DNA from: a virus
Direction: 5' to 3' (one strand)
IMG/VR virus record: IMGVR_UViG_3300048930_000252
Coordinates: 1 to 36,450 of that record
Length of the DNA: 36,450 nt
The position numbers and the translations under genes were made by a program. Below the pieces are notes generated by a model that worked only from the letters and a program-made list of their open reading frames with translations, ran no database searches and was not told the DNA's origin. Shown here in pieces: positions 16,994 through 25,729 of this stretch (positions are counted from its first letter, which is position 1; the number at the start of each line of letters is the position of its first letter).

Positions 16994-17392
16994 ATGAAAC
17001 AAGAACAGATTAAACTAATGGAAGTGCGAGCACGCCTCGCAAATATGGGTATCGCTGCCGGTGTGAAATGCACCAAGCTGCAATACGCCCTTTCCAAAAA
17101 TCGCCTCGCTTACCTCGCACTAACAGAACCGCTAAAAGTATTCGCCCGCACGGACGAAGAGACTGAACTCGCTACTCAGATCGCAGGCAAGGAGAGCATC
17201 CCCTACCCGAAAATGATTGAACTCATGCGCGCCGCAGATCAGCAAGAGATTGCGGACAAATTCCAAGGTGAATTTGATGCGCTGAGCGAGACGGTTGATG
17301 TGTCCACCTACACCGTCAAACCCGATGACCTCCCCAGCGACATTGATGGCTACTCGTTCCACGCCATTGAATGGGTAGTTGACTTTGCCTAA
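16994..17392 (+). CDS. Hypothetical protein upstream of the tail hub
   Basis: 132 aa, with a good AAGGACGG before ATG 16994. Helical N-terminal two thirds (IKLMEVRARLANMGIAAGVKCTKLQYALSKNRLAYLALTEPLKVF) and a small beta end (VSTYTVKPDDLPSDIDGYSFHAIEWVVDFA). Its end overlaps the presumed start of the large tail protein by about 14 bases, so the two are translationally coupled and may act together in the tail tip. No recognised family. Confidence 0.6.
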   Translation: MKQEQIKLMEVRARLANMGIAAGVKCTKLQYALSKNRLAYLALTEPLKVFARTDEETELATQIAGKESIPYPKMIELMRAADQQEIADKFQGEFDALSETVDVSTYTVKPDDLPSDIDGYSFHAIEWVVDFA

Positions 17393-20300
17393 CGCATTGT
17401 CAAAGCTCTACTACTGGGTAGAGCTTACCGCACCCGCCGAGGGCTGGATAGCTCCGGTGGGTGGCGTGTTTGCTGATGTGGAGTACATCGTTATCACCAA
17501 CGCGCAAATGTTTGTGCGTGATGCTGACGGCATTCTCACCGATATTGCCGCGCTTATGCCGAATAAATCCATCCTCAATCTTGGCATGGATTTGGGCAGC
17601 GTGTCGGACGGCTTTAGTGCGGGTATCATATCCTCGCCTATCTCCGACATCAAGACACTAAAAGGCCGCTTCTCTGGACTATGGCAAAGCGAAAGCATGG
17701 TCTCGAGAAATATATGGGAGTCCATCCGCGACCAGACCGAAGCCGATGGCAAAGTGTTCTCGCTTGCTGGCGCGCAGATTGAGGTTTACCAGTGCTCTGG
17801 GCACGCTCCAGGGCTATTGCATTTCGGTGGCGACCTTTGGCGCACCATCGGAGACAATGAGCCTGTGACCCTTGCAGCGGGCGACTATGCCTACCCAGAT
17901 ATAGCGCACCGCGTTATCCGTGGGCGCATCACAAGCGCGCAAGTGTCTGGCACGGAGATTAGTTTTGAGGCCGAGGATCTTGTGGCCGCTCTTGCTGAGC
18001 CCATCAGCACGACTACCACGCCAGTGCAAGGATCGGTAGAGGCTCAGGTGGTGCCCATTGTTATCGGCACACTAACGCCATCAGTAGACGATCCGCAAGC
18101 CCTGGTGCCGTTGGTGGCGACTGAGTACACCCGCGCCGCGAAGGTTTTCCGCTACGCTGATGAGGTGGAGTCCGACATAGCTACTGAGGTATTTTTCGTT
18201 GAGCGCGGTGGCAAGGTTGGCCGAGTTCGTGATATGGTTTTTAAGCAGTACGATGATCGCATAGTAACCGAGCCGGTGAAGACTACTAGGGATTTGGGCG
18301 GGGGATTGGTGGCTATATCCGGCACTACTGACACCGCGACATCTACAGCCAACCGCACTGCTTCTGAGGGTTTTGTTCTGGCTGTGGCTGAGCAGGCTTT
18401 TCTTATCCCAGAAGGCTCTGAAGATGCGATCACTCGCGACATTAGTATAACGCACGAACCGCCCATTATCCAGATCGGCGATGAGATTGTAAGGCTTGCT
18501 GGCAATGGCGACTATCCGCGCGCTGCGCAATTTGAGATGGTGGACGCGACCGGATTTGCAAACCCTGTGCCTTATACCGTAGTTCCGCATGAGCGCGGGC
18601 ACGCAGGCACAACGCCAGCGGAGCATCTGGCAGGAACTACGATGACGCGCCTGAACTCACAAGGCAATAATGACGGTACGCTGATACTCTGGCAAACTGC
18701 ACCGGACTATATACGAGAGTTTCGCAACCGGCGAAACCTTGATGCGCCTGCTGCTTTTGGCGATGCTAACAACGCTAAGCGCGCCGGAATCTCTGGATCC
18801 GTGGCTGGAGTGTTGAAAAACTCCGAGCGACTTGCATGGGGTGAGCTGACCACCGAACCACCTTTGATATTCTCCGCGCGTGATGTTGGGCCTGAGTTTT
18901 ATCCCGATGGCACCAAGCCGCACGATACTCAGCGATGGGCTTCCCGCTTGTGGACGCTAGGCTATTCCCCTGGTGATGGCGATGATCACTGGTTTAGCAA
19001 TACTGTTTTTAAAGACTACTGCGATGGGCGTTTTCAGATTCTTTGCCCCCCGCCGAAGGCTGACTATGGCGAGCTTGTGAAGATGTTGGAGCATTACTAC
19101 TCCGCATACGATGACGACAAAATTCCGCGCCCATGGGTGCAAGTACGCATCAAGGGGCGCGCAAGGATTCGCCGACAGGTGGGGGAGACCGCGCCGCCAC
19201 CGTCTATCGCGGATGCTGAGATTTGGAAGGGCGCTTTTGCTCTTGTGCGTGTTGAGGGTGGTGTTTTTGGCTTTGACATTGCTGGGCGCGCAAATCTTAT
19301 CTCAGGCCAATACCAGCCTTGGGGATTGTTTAACGATCCCAGGTTGATAGCCTACCTCCCAGGCGATGGCGTGCTAGACCTCCTGGAGTTTGACGAGACT
19401 AGATATATTGATGTGGCGAGCCTATCAGCTGACGATCTTTGGGTATCCCGCCGCCGTTCTGACGACCCCTACGAGGGCCTGATAGATACTGATAATCCCA
19501 TCCCCATCCGCATAGAGATAGAGACCAACGCCGTCTATCCTGGTGGTGAGATCGTGGGAACCCCTGGCAGCATCGCAGGACGCAAAAAGCATACAAGCGG
19601 CTCAGGCGTTGTATCTCCAGAGGTTGAGATAGATGCTATCGTAATCTCTTTCGTTACGCGCAAAGAGCTTGACAGGGGCGATCTACTCGTGCCCGCTGCT
19701 GGCGTTGCGTCCGCTGCCGTCTCTGGCGTGAGCGACCGAGCCGACATTGCCGCGCTTAGACTTGCTCAGCGCATCTATCCATCCATGAGCGTGACCCCTA
19801 TCGGTGGCACTCCATCAACGGCCACGCAGACAACGCTGCTGGCGCAAGGCCGGGTGCAGGACATCAAAGCAACTCCTAGAGGGATCGCTCGCGACATCGT
19901 GGCACCGACCCGCGCAAGACTGTACTATCGGGATGAGGGCGGGATCTACATCACCACCCTGATAGACTCAAGCTCTCGCACACTAGACGGCACTTTAGTG
20001 CATGATGATTTCCGCATAGGCGAGAATGGTCTGACTGACATTCGCTACTCCTACACGGATTCTCGCGACCTGATAACCGGCATAGAGATTGCCTACCGCA
20101 TGGACTCGCAGAACCGACCAGGGCGCACCATCCGCATCACGCACAACTCCGCAAGAGGTGACGATGGGCGAGATGTGGATCTGACCCAAGAGTTCATTCC
20201 CTCCATGGGTTTTGCTACCTCGGTGTCTGTGCTTTTCATGCAAGACCTTTTCGCCAAGGCGCTCGCTAAGCGGGGTTCTGAGTCCGTGTTGACGCTGACG

Positions 20301-20603
20301 GATAAATTCACCCGCACCACTGGGCAAGCATTCTCCCGCGCCCTGGACTCCGCAAGGATCCGCGCCGTTGAACTCGTTACCATCAAGGCCACGGCACCCG
20401 CCGACCCATGGCTATCCCGCGAAAAGCTCGCCACCTACGACCTCGGCAATGATCTGCGCGGCATCCTGCCGGATCGCATCATAGACTACCGAGGCGGTGT
20501 CGGGGTGATGGCAAAGCGCCGCTATATCTACGACCACTCGGTCGCTGAGCTGGCCGAGAAAAAACCAACCATAACCATCACTCTCCAGGAGCTCCCCAGA
20601 TGA
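17379..20603 (+). CDS. Large tail tip / baseplate hub protein
   Basis: About 1074 aa, the largest gene. Content is beta rich with few helices (YIVITNAQMFVRDADGILTDIAALM, NIWESIRDQTEADGKVFSLAGAQIEVYQCSG, EISFEAEDLVAALAEP). It has repeated modules like those of tail hub proteins and a C-terminal part with a NSARGDDGRDVDLTQEF stretch and a DKFTRTTGQAFSRALDSARIRAVELVTIKATAPADPW stretch. The size and location suggest the tip or baseplate structure that touches the cell. It has no obvious catalytic motif. The start is uncertain: TTG 17379 overlaps the previous gene; TTG 17385 and 17397 are alternatives. Confidence 0.65.
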   Translation: MTLPNALSKLYYWVELTAPAEGWIAPVGGVFADVEYIVITNAQMFVRDADGILTDIAALMPNKSILNLGMDLGSVSDGFSAGIISSPISDIKTLKGRFSGLWQSESMVSRNIWESIRDQTEADGKVFSLAGAQIEVYQCSGHAPGLLHFGGDLWRTIGDNEPVTLAAGDYAYPDIAHRVIRGRITSAQVSGTEISFEAEDLVAALAEPISTTTTPVQGSVEAQVVPIVIGTLTPSVDDPQALVPLVATEYTRAAKVFRYADEVESDIATEVFFVERGGKVGRVRDMVFKQYDDRIVTEPVKTTRDLGGGLVAISGTTDTATSTANRTASEGFVLAVAEQAFLIPEGSEDAITRDISITHEPPIIQIGDEIVRLAGNGDYPRAAQFEMVDATGFANPVPYTVVPHERGHAGTTPAEHLAGTTMTRLNSQGNNDGTLILWQTAPDYIREFRNRRNLDAPAAFGDANNAKRAGISGSVAGVLKNSERLAWGELTTEPPLIFSARDVGPEFYPDGTKPHDTQRWASRLWTLGYSPGDGDDHWFSNTVFKDYCDGRFQILCPPPKADYGELVKMLEHYYSAYDDDKIPRPWVQVRIKGRARIRRQVGETAPPPSIADAEIWKGAFALVRVEGGVFGFDIAGRANLISGQYQPWGLFNDPRLIAYLPGDGVLDLLEFDETRYIDVASLSADDLWVSRRRSDDPYEGLIDTDNPIPIRIEIETNAVYPGGEIVGTPGSIAGRKKHTSGSGVVSPEVEIDAIVISFVTRKELDRGDLLVPAAGVASAAVSGVSDRADIAALRLAQRIYPSMSVTPIGGTPSTATQTTLLAQGRVQDIKATPRGIARDIVAPTRARLYYRDEGGIYITTLIDSSSRTLDGTLVHDDFRIGENGLTDIRYSYTDSRDLITGIEIAYRMDSQNRPGRTIRITHNSARGDDGRDVDLTQEFIPSMGFATSVSVLFMQDLFAKALAKRGSESVLTLTDKFTRTTGQAFSRALDSARIRAVELVTIKATAPADPWLSREKLATYDLGNDLRGILPDRIIDYRGGVGVMAKRRYIYDHSVAELAEKKPTITITLQELPR

Positions 20604-20788
20604 TGCCAGGATACCGCACCGCCACGCCGCAAGACTGCGCCAGACCCGTATCAGTCGCCTTCCCAGGTGAGCTTCCGCGTGGTGGGTATAGCATCCTGCG
20701 TGAGGTGGACGGGCGCGCGCATGTGCAACGGCGCGGCGCGATGGGTGGCGCTATCGTTCCGTGGGAATGGGTTTTAGTCCGCTCCTGA
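20600..20788 (+). CDS. Small hypothetical tail-end gene
   Basis: 62 aa beginning with ATG 20600 in an ATGATG overlap with the hub gene and preceded by AGGAG. It contains an arginine/glycine-rich stretch (ELPRGGYSILREVDGRAHVQRRGAMGG) and ends PWEWVLVRS. It is the last gene of the rightward structural operon, 35 bases from the convergent minus-strand helicase. Function unknown. The strong Shine-Dalgarno and overlap argue that it is expressed. Confidence 0.55.
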   Translation: MMPGYRTATPQDCARPVSVAFPGELPRGGYSILREVDGRAHVQRRGAMGGAIVPWEWVLVRS

Positions 20789-20850
20789 TGGGGGCCTCGC
20801 GCATCGGTCTGCCGTCCACCGGATCAGCGCGGGGTGCCCCATCTTTTTTT
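20787..20850 (+). terminator. Terminator of the structural operon
   Basis: A long imperfect hairpin: GATGGGG (20787-20793) pairs with CCCCATC (20837-20843), enclosing CGCGC/GCGCG and CGGT/ACCG pairs. Seven T follow (20844-20850). It begins at the last base-pairs of the upstream stop codon and overlaps the end of the convergent helicase gene, so the T run is part of that gene's antisense strand. It would stop rightward transcription from running into the helicase. Confidence 0.7.
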
Positions 20851-22161
20851 GCGGATATTGTACCGGACATGCGCCCACCCTGGGGCGTGACCCCTGCGCC
20901 TCCCCAGCTCTATCCAGTCTGCAAGCACCCGGCACGCCTGCTCTTCTTTTTTTCGCTCCTTGCGCTGCGCCTCTGCGGACTCCGGCGAGTATGGCACCAG
21001 CTCACCGCCGAGCATAATCATGCGTTGCTTTTTAACCGGGTACACAAGGCCACACCGGGGGCAAGCTGGCGCACTCATATGGTAGCACCCGCACCGCTTA
21101 CACTTGCGATAGGATAGGCCCATATCATCGGGATTGGGTGGCCTGCGCTTGACCCCTGACAGGCTCCACTCGCGCTCCTCCTCGGCAATTCCCAAGCGCA
21201 GGCAGTTGCCTACCAGGTCAATGCACACAGCCTCCACCTTCCCAGCCGAGGGACGCAAGACGCGCCCAAGCTGCTGCATGTGCAAGCCCTGCGACTCTGT
21301 GCGCCGGGCAAGGATCGCCACGCCGAGGTTAGGGCAGTCAAAACCCTCCGAGATCAAGTCTTTTGACATCACAAACCGCAGGCGACCCGCTGCAAGCTCT
21401 GCGACCACCTCAGATCGCTCATTTGCTGGCATTGCCCCATAGAGCGCCCGCGCAGGGATTCCCGCCGCAGAGAACGCCGCAGCGCTTTGGATGGCGTCAT
21501 CCACTGAGCGCGCGAAATATACCCCTTGCATCCCCATGCCGTGCTTGCGGTACATCTCTATGGCGCGGTCTACCATGTGCCCACTCTCCAGTATCTCAGG
21601 AGGCACCCAGTAGGCAGCAGTGCAGAGGTGTCCCAGACGCATAAGATCGGACACTGAGGGGCCTAGTACAATAGCCTGGTAAATTTCCCCCAATCCTCTA
21701 TCATCGGCGCGGCATGGGGTGGCGGTGACGCCGAGGATCTTTGCATCAGGCGCAGCCCTGCACACAGCCGACCATTGCTCAGCTATCGTGTGGTGCGCCT
21801 CATCTATGATTATCAGGCTATACTGGCTCAGCGTGTCCATGTCCAACGACTGCGCAGAGCCTACGGCGATCCGTGCGCCGGGTACGCGCCAGCCTATCCC
21901 GCTGGAGACGGCTTCCGGGGCGATCATATCGGCGACTATGCCCAGCGAGTAAAGCGCGCGCCACGCCTGACCGAGCAACTCTTGGCGATGCACCACCACC
22001 AGTACGCGACCGGGCCAAGCCTGCGCGATGTGGGAAAAGCAGACGGTTTTCCCTGCACCTGTGGGCAGCACCCCAAGCACTGCTCGGTGATTGGCTAGGC
22101 TTTGGCAGACGCGAGAAATCCAGTCTTTTTGATAGTCTCGCAGCTCTATCTTTTGGGCCAC
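20824..22161 (-). CDS. SF2 DEAD/DEAH-box helicase with C-terminal zinc finger
   Basis: About 445 aa on the minus strand. Clear motifs: IELRDYQ at the N-terminus (Q-motif position), Walker A PTGAGKT, DEAH box IIIDEAHH, GVTATP, and motif VI QQLGRVLRP. A Cys4 zinc finger CKRCG...CPRCG sits near the C-terminus. Members of this UvsW/RecG-like/Res-III group act as DNA-dependent ATPases in replication or recombination. I chose GTG 22161 because the family usually begins near the RDYQ motif; a longer frame reaches 22281 but would overlap the HTH gene completely. It overlaps the HTH gene by 16 bp, so the two form one minus-strand operon. Confidence 0.85.
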   Translation of the reverse strand: MAQKIELRDYQKDWISRVCQSLANHRAVLGVLPTGAGKTVCFSHIAQAWPGRVLVVVHRQELLGQAWRALYSLGIVADMIAPEAVSSGIGWRVPGARIAVGSAQSLDMDTLSQYSLIIIDEAHHTIAEQWSAVCRAAPDAKILGVTATPCRADDRGLGEIYQAIVLGPSVSDLMRLGHLCTAAYWVPPEILESGHMVDRAIEMYRKHGMGMQGVYFARSVDDAIQSAAAFSAAGIPARALYGAMPANERSEVVAELAAGRLRFVMSKDLISEGFDCPNLGVAILARRTESQGLHMQQLGRVLRPSAGKVEAVCIDLVGNCLRLGIAEEEREWSLSGVKRRPPNPDDMGLSYRKCKRCGCYHMSAPACPRCGLVYPVKKQRMIMLGGELVPYSPESAEAQRKERKKEEQACRVLADWIELGRRRGHAPGWAHVRYNIRKKRWGTPR

Positions 22162-22349
22162 ACCACACCAGGGGCGAGGATTGTATCGACGCGGATTTTC
22201 GTTTCTTCGCGGGGTTGCTTTCCCGAGTAGAGCCACCCGCGCACGGTCTGAGGTGTGCATTGTAGCTGATCCGAGAGCCACTGCGCGAAACCGCGCACAC
22301 TCAGGCCTGAGCGTTTTATGTATTGGGGTAATTGGGCTTTTCTCGACAT
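22146..22349 (-). CDS. Cro-like HTH regulator
   Basis: 67 aa starting at ATG 22349 on the minus strand with AGGAAC upstream. A helix-turn-helix is readable in LSVRGFAQWLSDQLQCTPQTVRGWLYSGKQP. It is the first gene of a two-gene minus-strand operon with the helicase and lies divergent from the RecT-like gene, 99 bases away. A role as a repressor or switch controlling both directions is inferred from this position. No integrase or larger CI-type protein is nearby, so lysogeny is not indicated. Confidence 0.75.
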   Translation of the reverse strand: MSRKAQLPQYIKRSGLSVRGFAQWLSDQLQCTPQTVRGWLYSGKQPREETKIRVDTILAPGVVWPKR

Positions 22350-22448
22350 GTTGTTCCTGCTGTTAAAAACATTTTTAATAGGGGGCCACCCTGGAACCAA
22401 ATATATTATATTTATTTTCGGACGGTACAAAATATTATAGGAGGTACT
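22350..22448. promoter_or_regulatory. Divergent promoter/operator region
   Basis: Short A+T-rich gap between the minus-strand HTH gene and the plus-strand RecT-like gene. It contains a 15-nt perfect dyad (AAATATA-T-TATATTT, 22399-22413), a plausible operator for the HTH protein, and -10-like hexamers on both strands (TATTAT on plus about ten bases before the RBS; TATAAT on minus). -35 boxes are weak on both sides. AGGAGG precedes the plus-strand ATG. Confidence 0.5.
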
Positions 22449-23339
22449 ATGTCTAGCAATTTACCATCAATTTTCGCTCAGCCCGAGCAGTGGGAGATGA
22501 ATTTGAAAATGGCCACGCAGTTGTCAATGTCTGCTCTGGTGCCTACGAAATTTGCAGGCAAGCCCTGTGATGTGCTCGTGGCTATGGACATGGCGCGCCA
22601 GACTGGAATCGGCCCTATGGAGGTGATGGCTAATCTCGATGTGATTGAGGGGAAGCCAGAATGGAAGCCCGAGTATCTGGCTGGTAAAATCAATGCCTCG
22701 CGCCGCTTTGCCTCGCCCCTGCGCTACGAGTACGAGTCTTTGCCTGGTGGGGATTTTGTGCGCAAGACCCGCGACAAAACCGAGACGGTGGCGCTGGAGG
22801 AAAATCTCAGGTGCCGGGCCTATGCTACCGGCTTGGATGGCGAGCGCGTCAATGGGCCTTGGTTTAGCTACGCCATGGCTGTGGCTATGGGCCTTTGGAC
22901 TCGCGGGGGCTCTCAGTGGCCTTATAATGGCGAGGTGATGTTGTGGCACCGCGCCGCCGCCGCATTTAAGCGCATGCATGCGCCGGATATTCTGATGGAT
23001 GTTGGGGCTGGCGAGGATGTTGGCGGTGGCGGGGAACGCCCTGGATTTTTGGGGGAGGTGAAGCCATTGATTTTTACGCCAGAGGAGCGCCAGGTGGAGG
23101 ATGAGGTTGCTGATGGTGGCGACGCATTATCCCCCGCAGAGATTGAGGCAGACACGAACCCCCTGCAAGCCACCGACACCCCAACCCTCACCCCCGACCA
23201 GGTGGACTTCCTAGTAGCTCTGCAAGCTCTCAAGATTGGCCAGAATTGGGACGACCTGACCCAAAAGAACAAGGACAAAATTTCCAAAGATCCGCAAGCA
23301 TTTTTCAACGCGGTCGCCGCATGGAAATCAGCACAATGA
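22449..23339 (+). CDS. RecT-like single-strand annealing protein
   Basis: 296 aa, first gene of the rightward early operon, with a perfect AGGAGG. Signature stretch near the N-terminus: MSALVPTKFAGKPCDVLVAMDMARQTGIGPMEVMANLDVIEGKPEWKPEYLAGKINASRRF, matching the RecT pattern of SGLVP...GKPEDCLVAL-x-M-G-x-ELG-x-x-PMQA-x-x-NI-x-VI-x-GRP. Such proteins anneal single strands in phage recombination, usually with the exonuclease encoded next door, which is the case here. The C-terminal 80 residues are acidic and low complexity. ORF upstream in-frame extension to 22332 has no RBS. Confidence 0.75.
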   Translation: MSSNLPSIFAQPEQWEMNLKMATQLSMSALVPTKFAGKPCDVLVAMDMARQTGIGPMEVMANLDVIEGKPEWKPEYLAGKINASRRFASPLRYEYESLPGGDFVRKTRDKTETVALEENLRCRAYATGLDGERVNGPWFSYAMAVAMGLWTRGGSQWPYNGEVMLWHRAAAAFKRMHAPDILMDVGAGEDVGGGGERPGFLGEVKPLIFTPEERQVEDEVADGGDALSPAEIEADTNPLQATDTPTLTPDQVDFLVALQALKIGQNWDDLTQKNKDKISKDPQAFFNAVAAWKSAQ

Positions 23340-24511
23340 CGGCCCATCACCCAACGCTCGCACCATCCTCATGGCCTGCGATAATCCACTGCGGACACTA
23401 TCAGTCCCGCAACGACACCACTGACTCCAATAGCCACGGCACCGAGCAACACAAGCTCCTAGAGGACTATCTGCACTCCCGGGTGCGGCTCAAGGACGGC
23501 GACCCATCGCACCAGCAAATCGCATGGGCTGTGCGCGAGGTCTGCCGGATCGTTGGCATATCCGAGGCTGATCTTCTGCGCGGTATTCAGGCGGGTACAT
23601 GGCGCACTGAGCAGCGGATTGTGCTCGTGGATGAGGACTGGACGCTGCTAACCTTTGGCAGCGCCGACCTAGTGGGGCCTGACTGGATTTTTGATCTAAA
23701 GTCCCTCTACGGCGGCAAGGACGCCTATGAGCAGATGTGCGCCTATGCTCTGGGCGAGATGGATGCAAGGGGGTTAGATGAGATTTGCGTGGGTGTGGTA
23801 CACTCCGCGCTGCACAAATCCGAGTCCTATCTGATAACCCGCATGGATGCGCTGGCTGTGCGTGATGCCGTGATAGCGCGCCGCAAAAATCCAGGGCGAC
23901 CGCGCAAGAATGACCGCTGCACTTTTTGCTCTAAGCAAGTGGGGTGCTCTGAGTGGACGCAGTTGGCGCAGTCTATGCCAGTGCCAAGCGAGCCGATGTC
24001 TATCCGTGACGCCTGTGCGCTGTTGGATAAGCCTGTTGCTGAGTTGACAGAAGCCGACCGCTATCAGATCTCCGCCTTGGATCTCTGGCTTCGCTCCGCA
24101 AAGGGTTGGCTTGAGGTGACGCACGACCGCCTTAAAAAGATGGTTTTGGATGGTGTGGAGATACCGGAGATGAAGGTGGTGGAGCGCGCAGGGAAGGCAA
24201 AGGTCGATGATGTGGGCAAGGCGTTTGATCTGCTCAATGTCCCCACCTCTGTTTTTATGGCTGCTTGCGATCTTTCACTGCCAAAGATCACCAAAGAAAT
24301 GTCCGTGCAGGATTTGGAAAACGCATACAAACTCGCTGGATTGGACATCCCCGATGAGTTCTACGGCACAAAAGGAGGTTTCCTAAAATCAAAAATGGGC
24401 GCGGCTGTGAAGCTGCTTTTAAAGGATCATATCCAAATCGGGGCTCCCACGCAATCCGCTGGACGCCTGACCGAGGTGGAGTTAGCACAAAAGGAGGCTC
24501 AAGATGATTGA
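23336..24511 (+). CDS. DUF2800-like PD-(D/E)XK nuclease with Fe-S cysteines
   Basis: 391 aa, ATGA overlap with the annealase. The catalytic core is GSADLV (D) followed by WIFDLKSLYG (DLK), the PD-(D/E)XK arrangement of RecB/Cas4-type nucleases. Four cysteines, one near the N-terminus (IIHCGHYQS, Cys19) and three in CTFCSKQVGC, match the four-Cys iron-sulfur pattern of Cas4/AddB nucleases. The N-terminal TLAPSSWPAIIHC and GTEQHKLLEDYL fit DUF2800. It is likely the partner exonuclease for the RecT-like protein. A second in-frame ATG at 23321 would add five residues. Likely cytoplasmic recombination/repair complex. Confidence 0.8.
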   Translation: MTAHHPTLAPSSWPAIIHCGHYQSRNDTTDSNSHGTEQHKLLEDYLHSRVRLKDGDPSHQQIAWAVREVCRIVGISEADLLRGIQAGTWRTEQRIVLVDEDWTLLTFGSADLVGPDWIFDLKSLYGGKDAYEQMCAYALGEMDARGLDEICVGVVHSALHKSESYLITRMDALAVRDAVIARRKNPGRPRKNDRCTFCSKQVGCSEWTQLAQSMPVPSEPMSIRDACALLDKPVAELTEADRYQISALDLWLRSAKGWLEVTHDRLKKMVLDGVEIPEMKVVERAGKAKVDDVGKAFDLLNVPTSVFMAACDLSLPKITKEMSVQDLENAYKLAGLDIPDEFYGTKGGFLKSKMGAAVKLLLKDHIQIGAPTQSAGRLTEVELAQKEAQDD

Positions 24512-25001
24512 TTACAATCAGAATAGAAAAGTGGACGGCACTGTATTGGCTGGATCGCTGATAGAGGTCGGCAAGAGTGGCACAGTCTCGTACCGGATCG
24601 CGGTCAAGTGCGATGATGGGCAAACCGTCTTTGCTGATCTTTGGCTTGGTGAGGGCAGCGCAGAGCGCACCGCTGACACCATTCGCAAGGCGTTAGGCCA
24701 CTTGGATGAAGACATGCGCCAGCTACGCAATGAGGCGCAGTACAGGGGCGCGCGTGTCTCGCTGGTGATGCAGTGGGAAGAGTACGAAGGCAAGATGCGC
24801 GAAAAAGTGCAGTGGGTTAACCGCTTTGGCTCTGGCCCTGCTGCGATCAACGATGAGAAATTCGCAGCACTCAAGCAGAAAATCGGCGGCCTAGTCGCGC
24901 GCGCTGTGCGCACTGGGAATGCTTATGAGCCGCCTGTGCGGGTTGCATTGCCAGAGGATGATGCACCTGCACCCGCTGACTCTGACGACCTGCCATTCTG
25001 A
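24504..25001 (+). CDS. SSB-like DNA-binding protein
   Basis: 165 aa, ATGA overlap with the nuclease gene and GGAGG upstream. Readable: an N-terminal beta-rich half (VDGTVLAGSLIEVGKSGTVSYRIAVKC, VFADLWLGEGSAERTADTIRKAL) and a proline/acidic tail ending DSDDLPF. The last residues are the acidic-plus-Phe end of single-stranded DNA-binding proteins, which recruits partners. With annealase and nuclease genes upstream, a single-strand binding role in recombination is a good guess. No full OB-fold motif can be confirmed by eye. Confidence 0.65.
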   Translation: MIDYNQNRKVDGTVLAGSLIEVGKSGTVSYRIAVKCDDGQTVFADLWLGEGSAERTADTIRKALGHLDEDMRQLRNEAQYRGARVSLVMQWEEYEGKMREKVQWVNRFGSGPAAINDEKFAALKQKIGGLVARAVRTGNAYEPPVRVALPEDDAPAPADSDDLPF

Positions 25002-25003
25002 TT

Positions 25004-25423
25004 ATGCGCTCCGAGAACGACATCCACATGGAAATTCTCGGGGCGTTGTCTACTCTGCCGATCTCCGAGTGCTGGGCGTGGGATAACCGCGCCGTCGGCA
25101 CTTTTTTCACTGTCGGGGGTAGTTGTGTGCAATTCGGCATCAGGGGGCAGGCTGACATCATGGCACTGGTGCGCGGGGTGCTGGTCGGGATTGAGGTAAA
25201 ACGGTCTCGGGATTTGGAGCCCGACCCCCACCAGTGGGCCTGGGGCGAGATGCTGGAGGATGCCGGAGGCGTCTATATATGTGTCTGGAGTGCTGCGGGA
25301 GCACTGGCAGCGGTGCGGGGAATTGGCGAAATTGATGCAAAAAATGGATTTACAAAAAAGATTAAAAATATTTGTAAAAAGTTATTGACAGCGGGAGCCA
25401 TTAAATCTATCTTACTCTCATAA
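25004..25423 (+). CDS. VRR-NUC nuclease
   Basis: 139 aa. The motif GIRGQADIMALVRGVLVGIEVKRSRDLEPDPHQ shows the VRR-NUC catalytic arrangement: D in RGQADI, then E-x-K (IEVK), then Q (HQ). Such phage nucleases are often Holliday-junction or structure-specific enzymes and lie in replication/recombination operons. It starts at ATG 25004, two bases after the previous stop, without a strong Shine-Dalgarno. The C-terminal 40 residues are lysine rich. The downstream gap to 25460 contains a hairpin before the next RBS. Confidence 0.75.
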   Translation: MRSENDIHMEILGALSTLPISECWAWDNRAVGTFFTVGGSCVQFGIRGQADIMALVRGVLVGIEVKRSRDLEPDPHQWAWGEMLEDAGGVYICVWSAAGALAAVRGIGEIDAKNGFTKKIKNICKKLLTAGAIKSILLS

Positions 25424-25431
25424 CAGTAAAC

Positions 25432-25447
25432 GCCCCACGGGGCAAGG
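25432..25447 (+). promoter_or_regulatory. GCCCC-GGGGC hairpin abutting an AAGG ribosome site
   Basis: GCCCC-AC-GGGGC (25432-25443) followed directly by AAGG. The same arrangement, hairpin then AAGGA/AAAGGAG, occurs at 25706-25723 and 31823-31841. Possibly an mRNA 5' end stabiliser or translational element. Confidence 0.4.
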
Positions 25448-25459
25448 ATGGATAGAAAG

Positions 25460-25690
25460 ATGACAGCAGCAAGCAAAGCATTTGAAATTGGTAAGAGCTA
25501 CTGGACTCGCTCCGTTTGTGATGCTGATATGATCATTTCTATTACCGTAGCCAAGCGCACTTCTAAGTTTCTTACAACAACCGATGGTAAGCGCATGGGG
25601 ATTTCCATCTGGCAGGGTTTGGAGCTTGTTAAGCCTTGGGGCGTTTATTCAATGGCCCCAACCATCACGGCTGACAGGGTTTCAAACTGA
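25460..25690 (+). CDS. Small hypothetical protein
   Basis: 76 aa from ATG 25460 (MTAASKAFEIG). An ATG at 25448 in the same frame adds four residues, but the purine-rich AAGG would sit directly against it, whereas ATG 25460 has AAGGATGGATAGAAAG upstream. The protein is compact with short beta-like segments (SYWTRSVCDADMIISITVAKRTSKFLTTT). A similar small fold is common in phage accessory proteins but I recognise no family. It starts the accessory region. Confidence 0.6.
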   Translation: MTAASKAFEIGKSYWTRSVCDADMIISITVAKRTSKFLTTTDGKRMGISIWQGLELVKPWGVYSMAPTITADRVSN

Positions 25691-25705
25691 GTCTAAACCA
25701 AAGCC

Positions 25706-25723
25706 GCCCCCAAGGGGCAAGGA
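25706..25723 (+). promoter_or_regulatory. Second GCCCC-GGGGC hairpin before AAGGA
   Basis: GCCCC-CAA-GGGGC (25706-25718) directly followed by AAGGA (25719-25723), with ATG 25730 about six bases later. Same layout as 25432-25447. Confidence 0.4.
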
Positions 25724-25729
25724 CACCAA

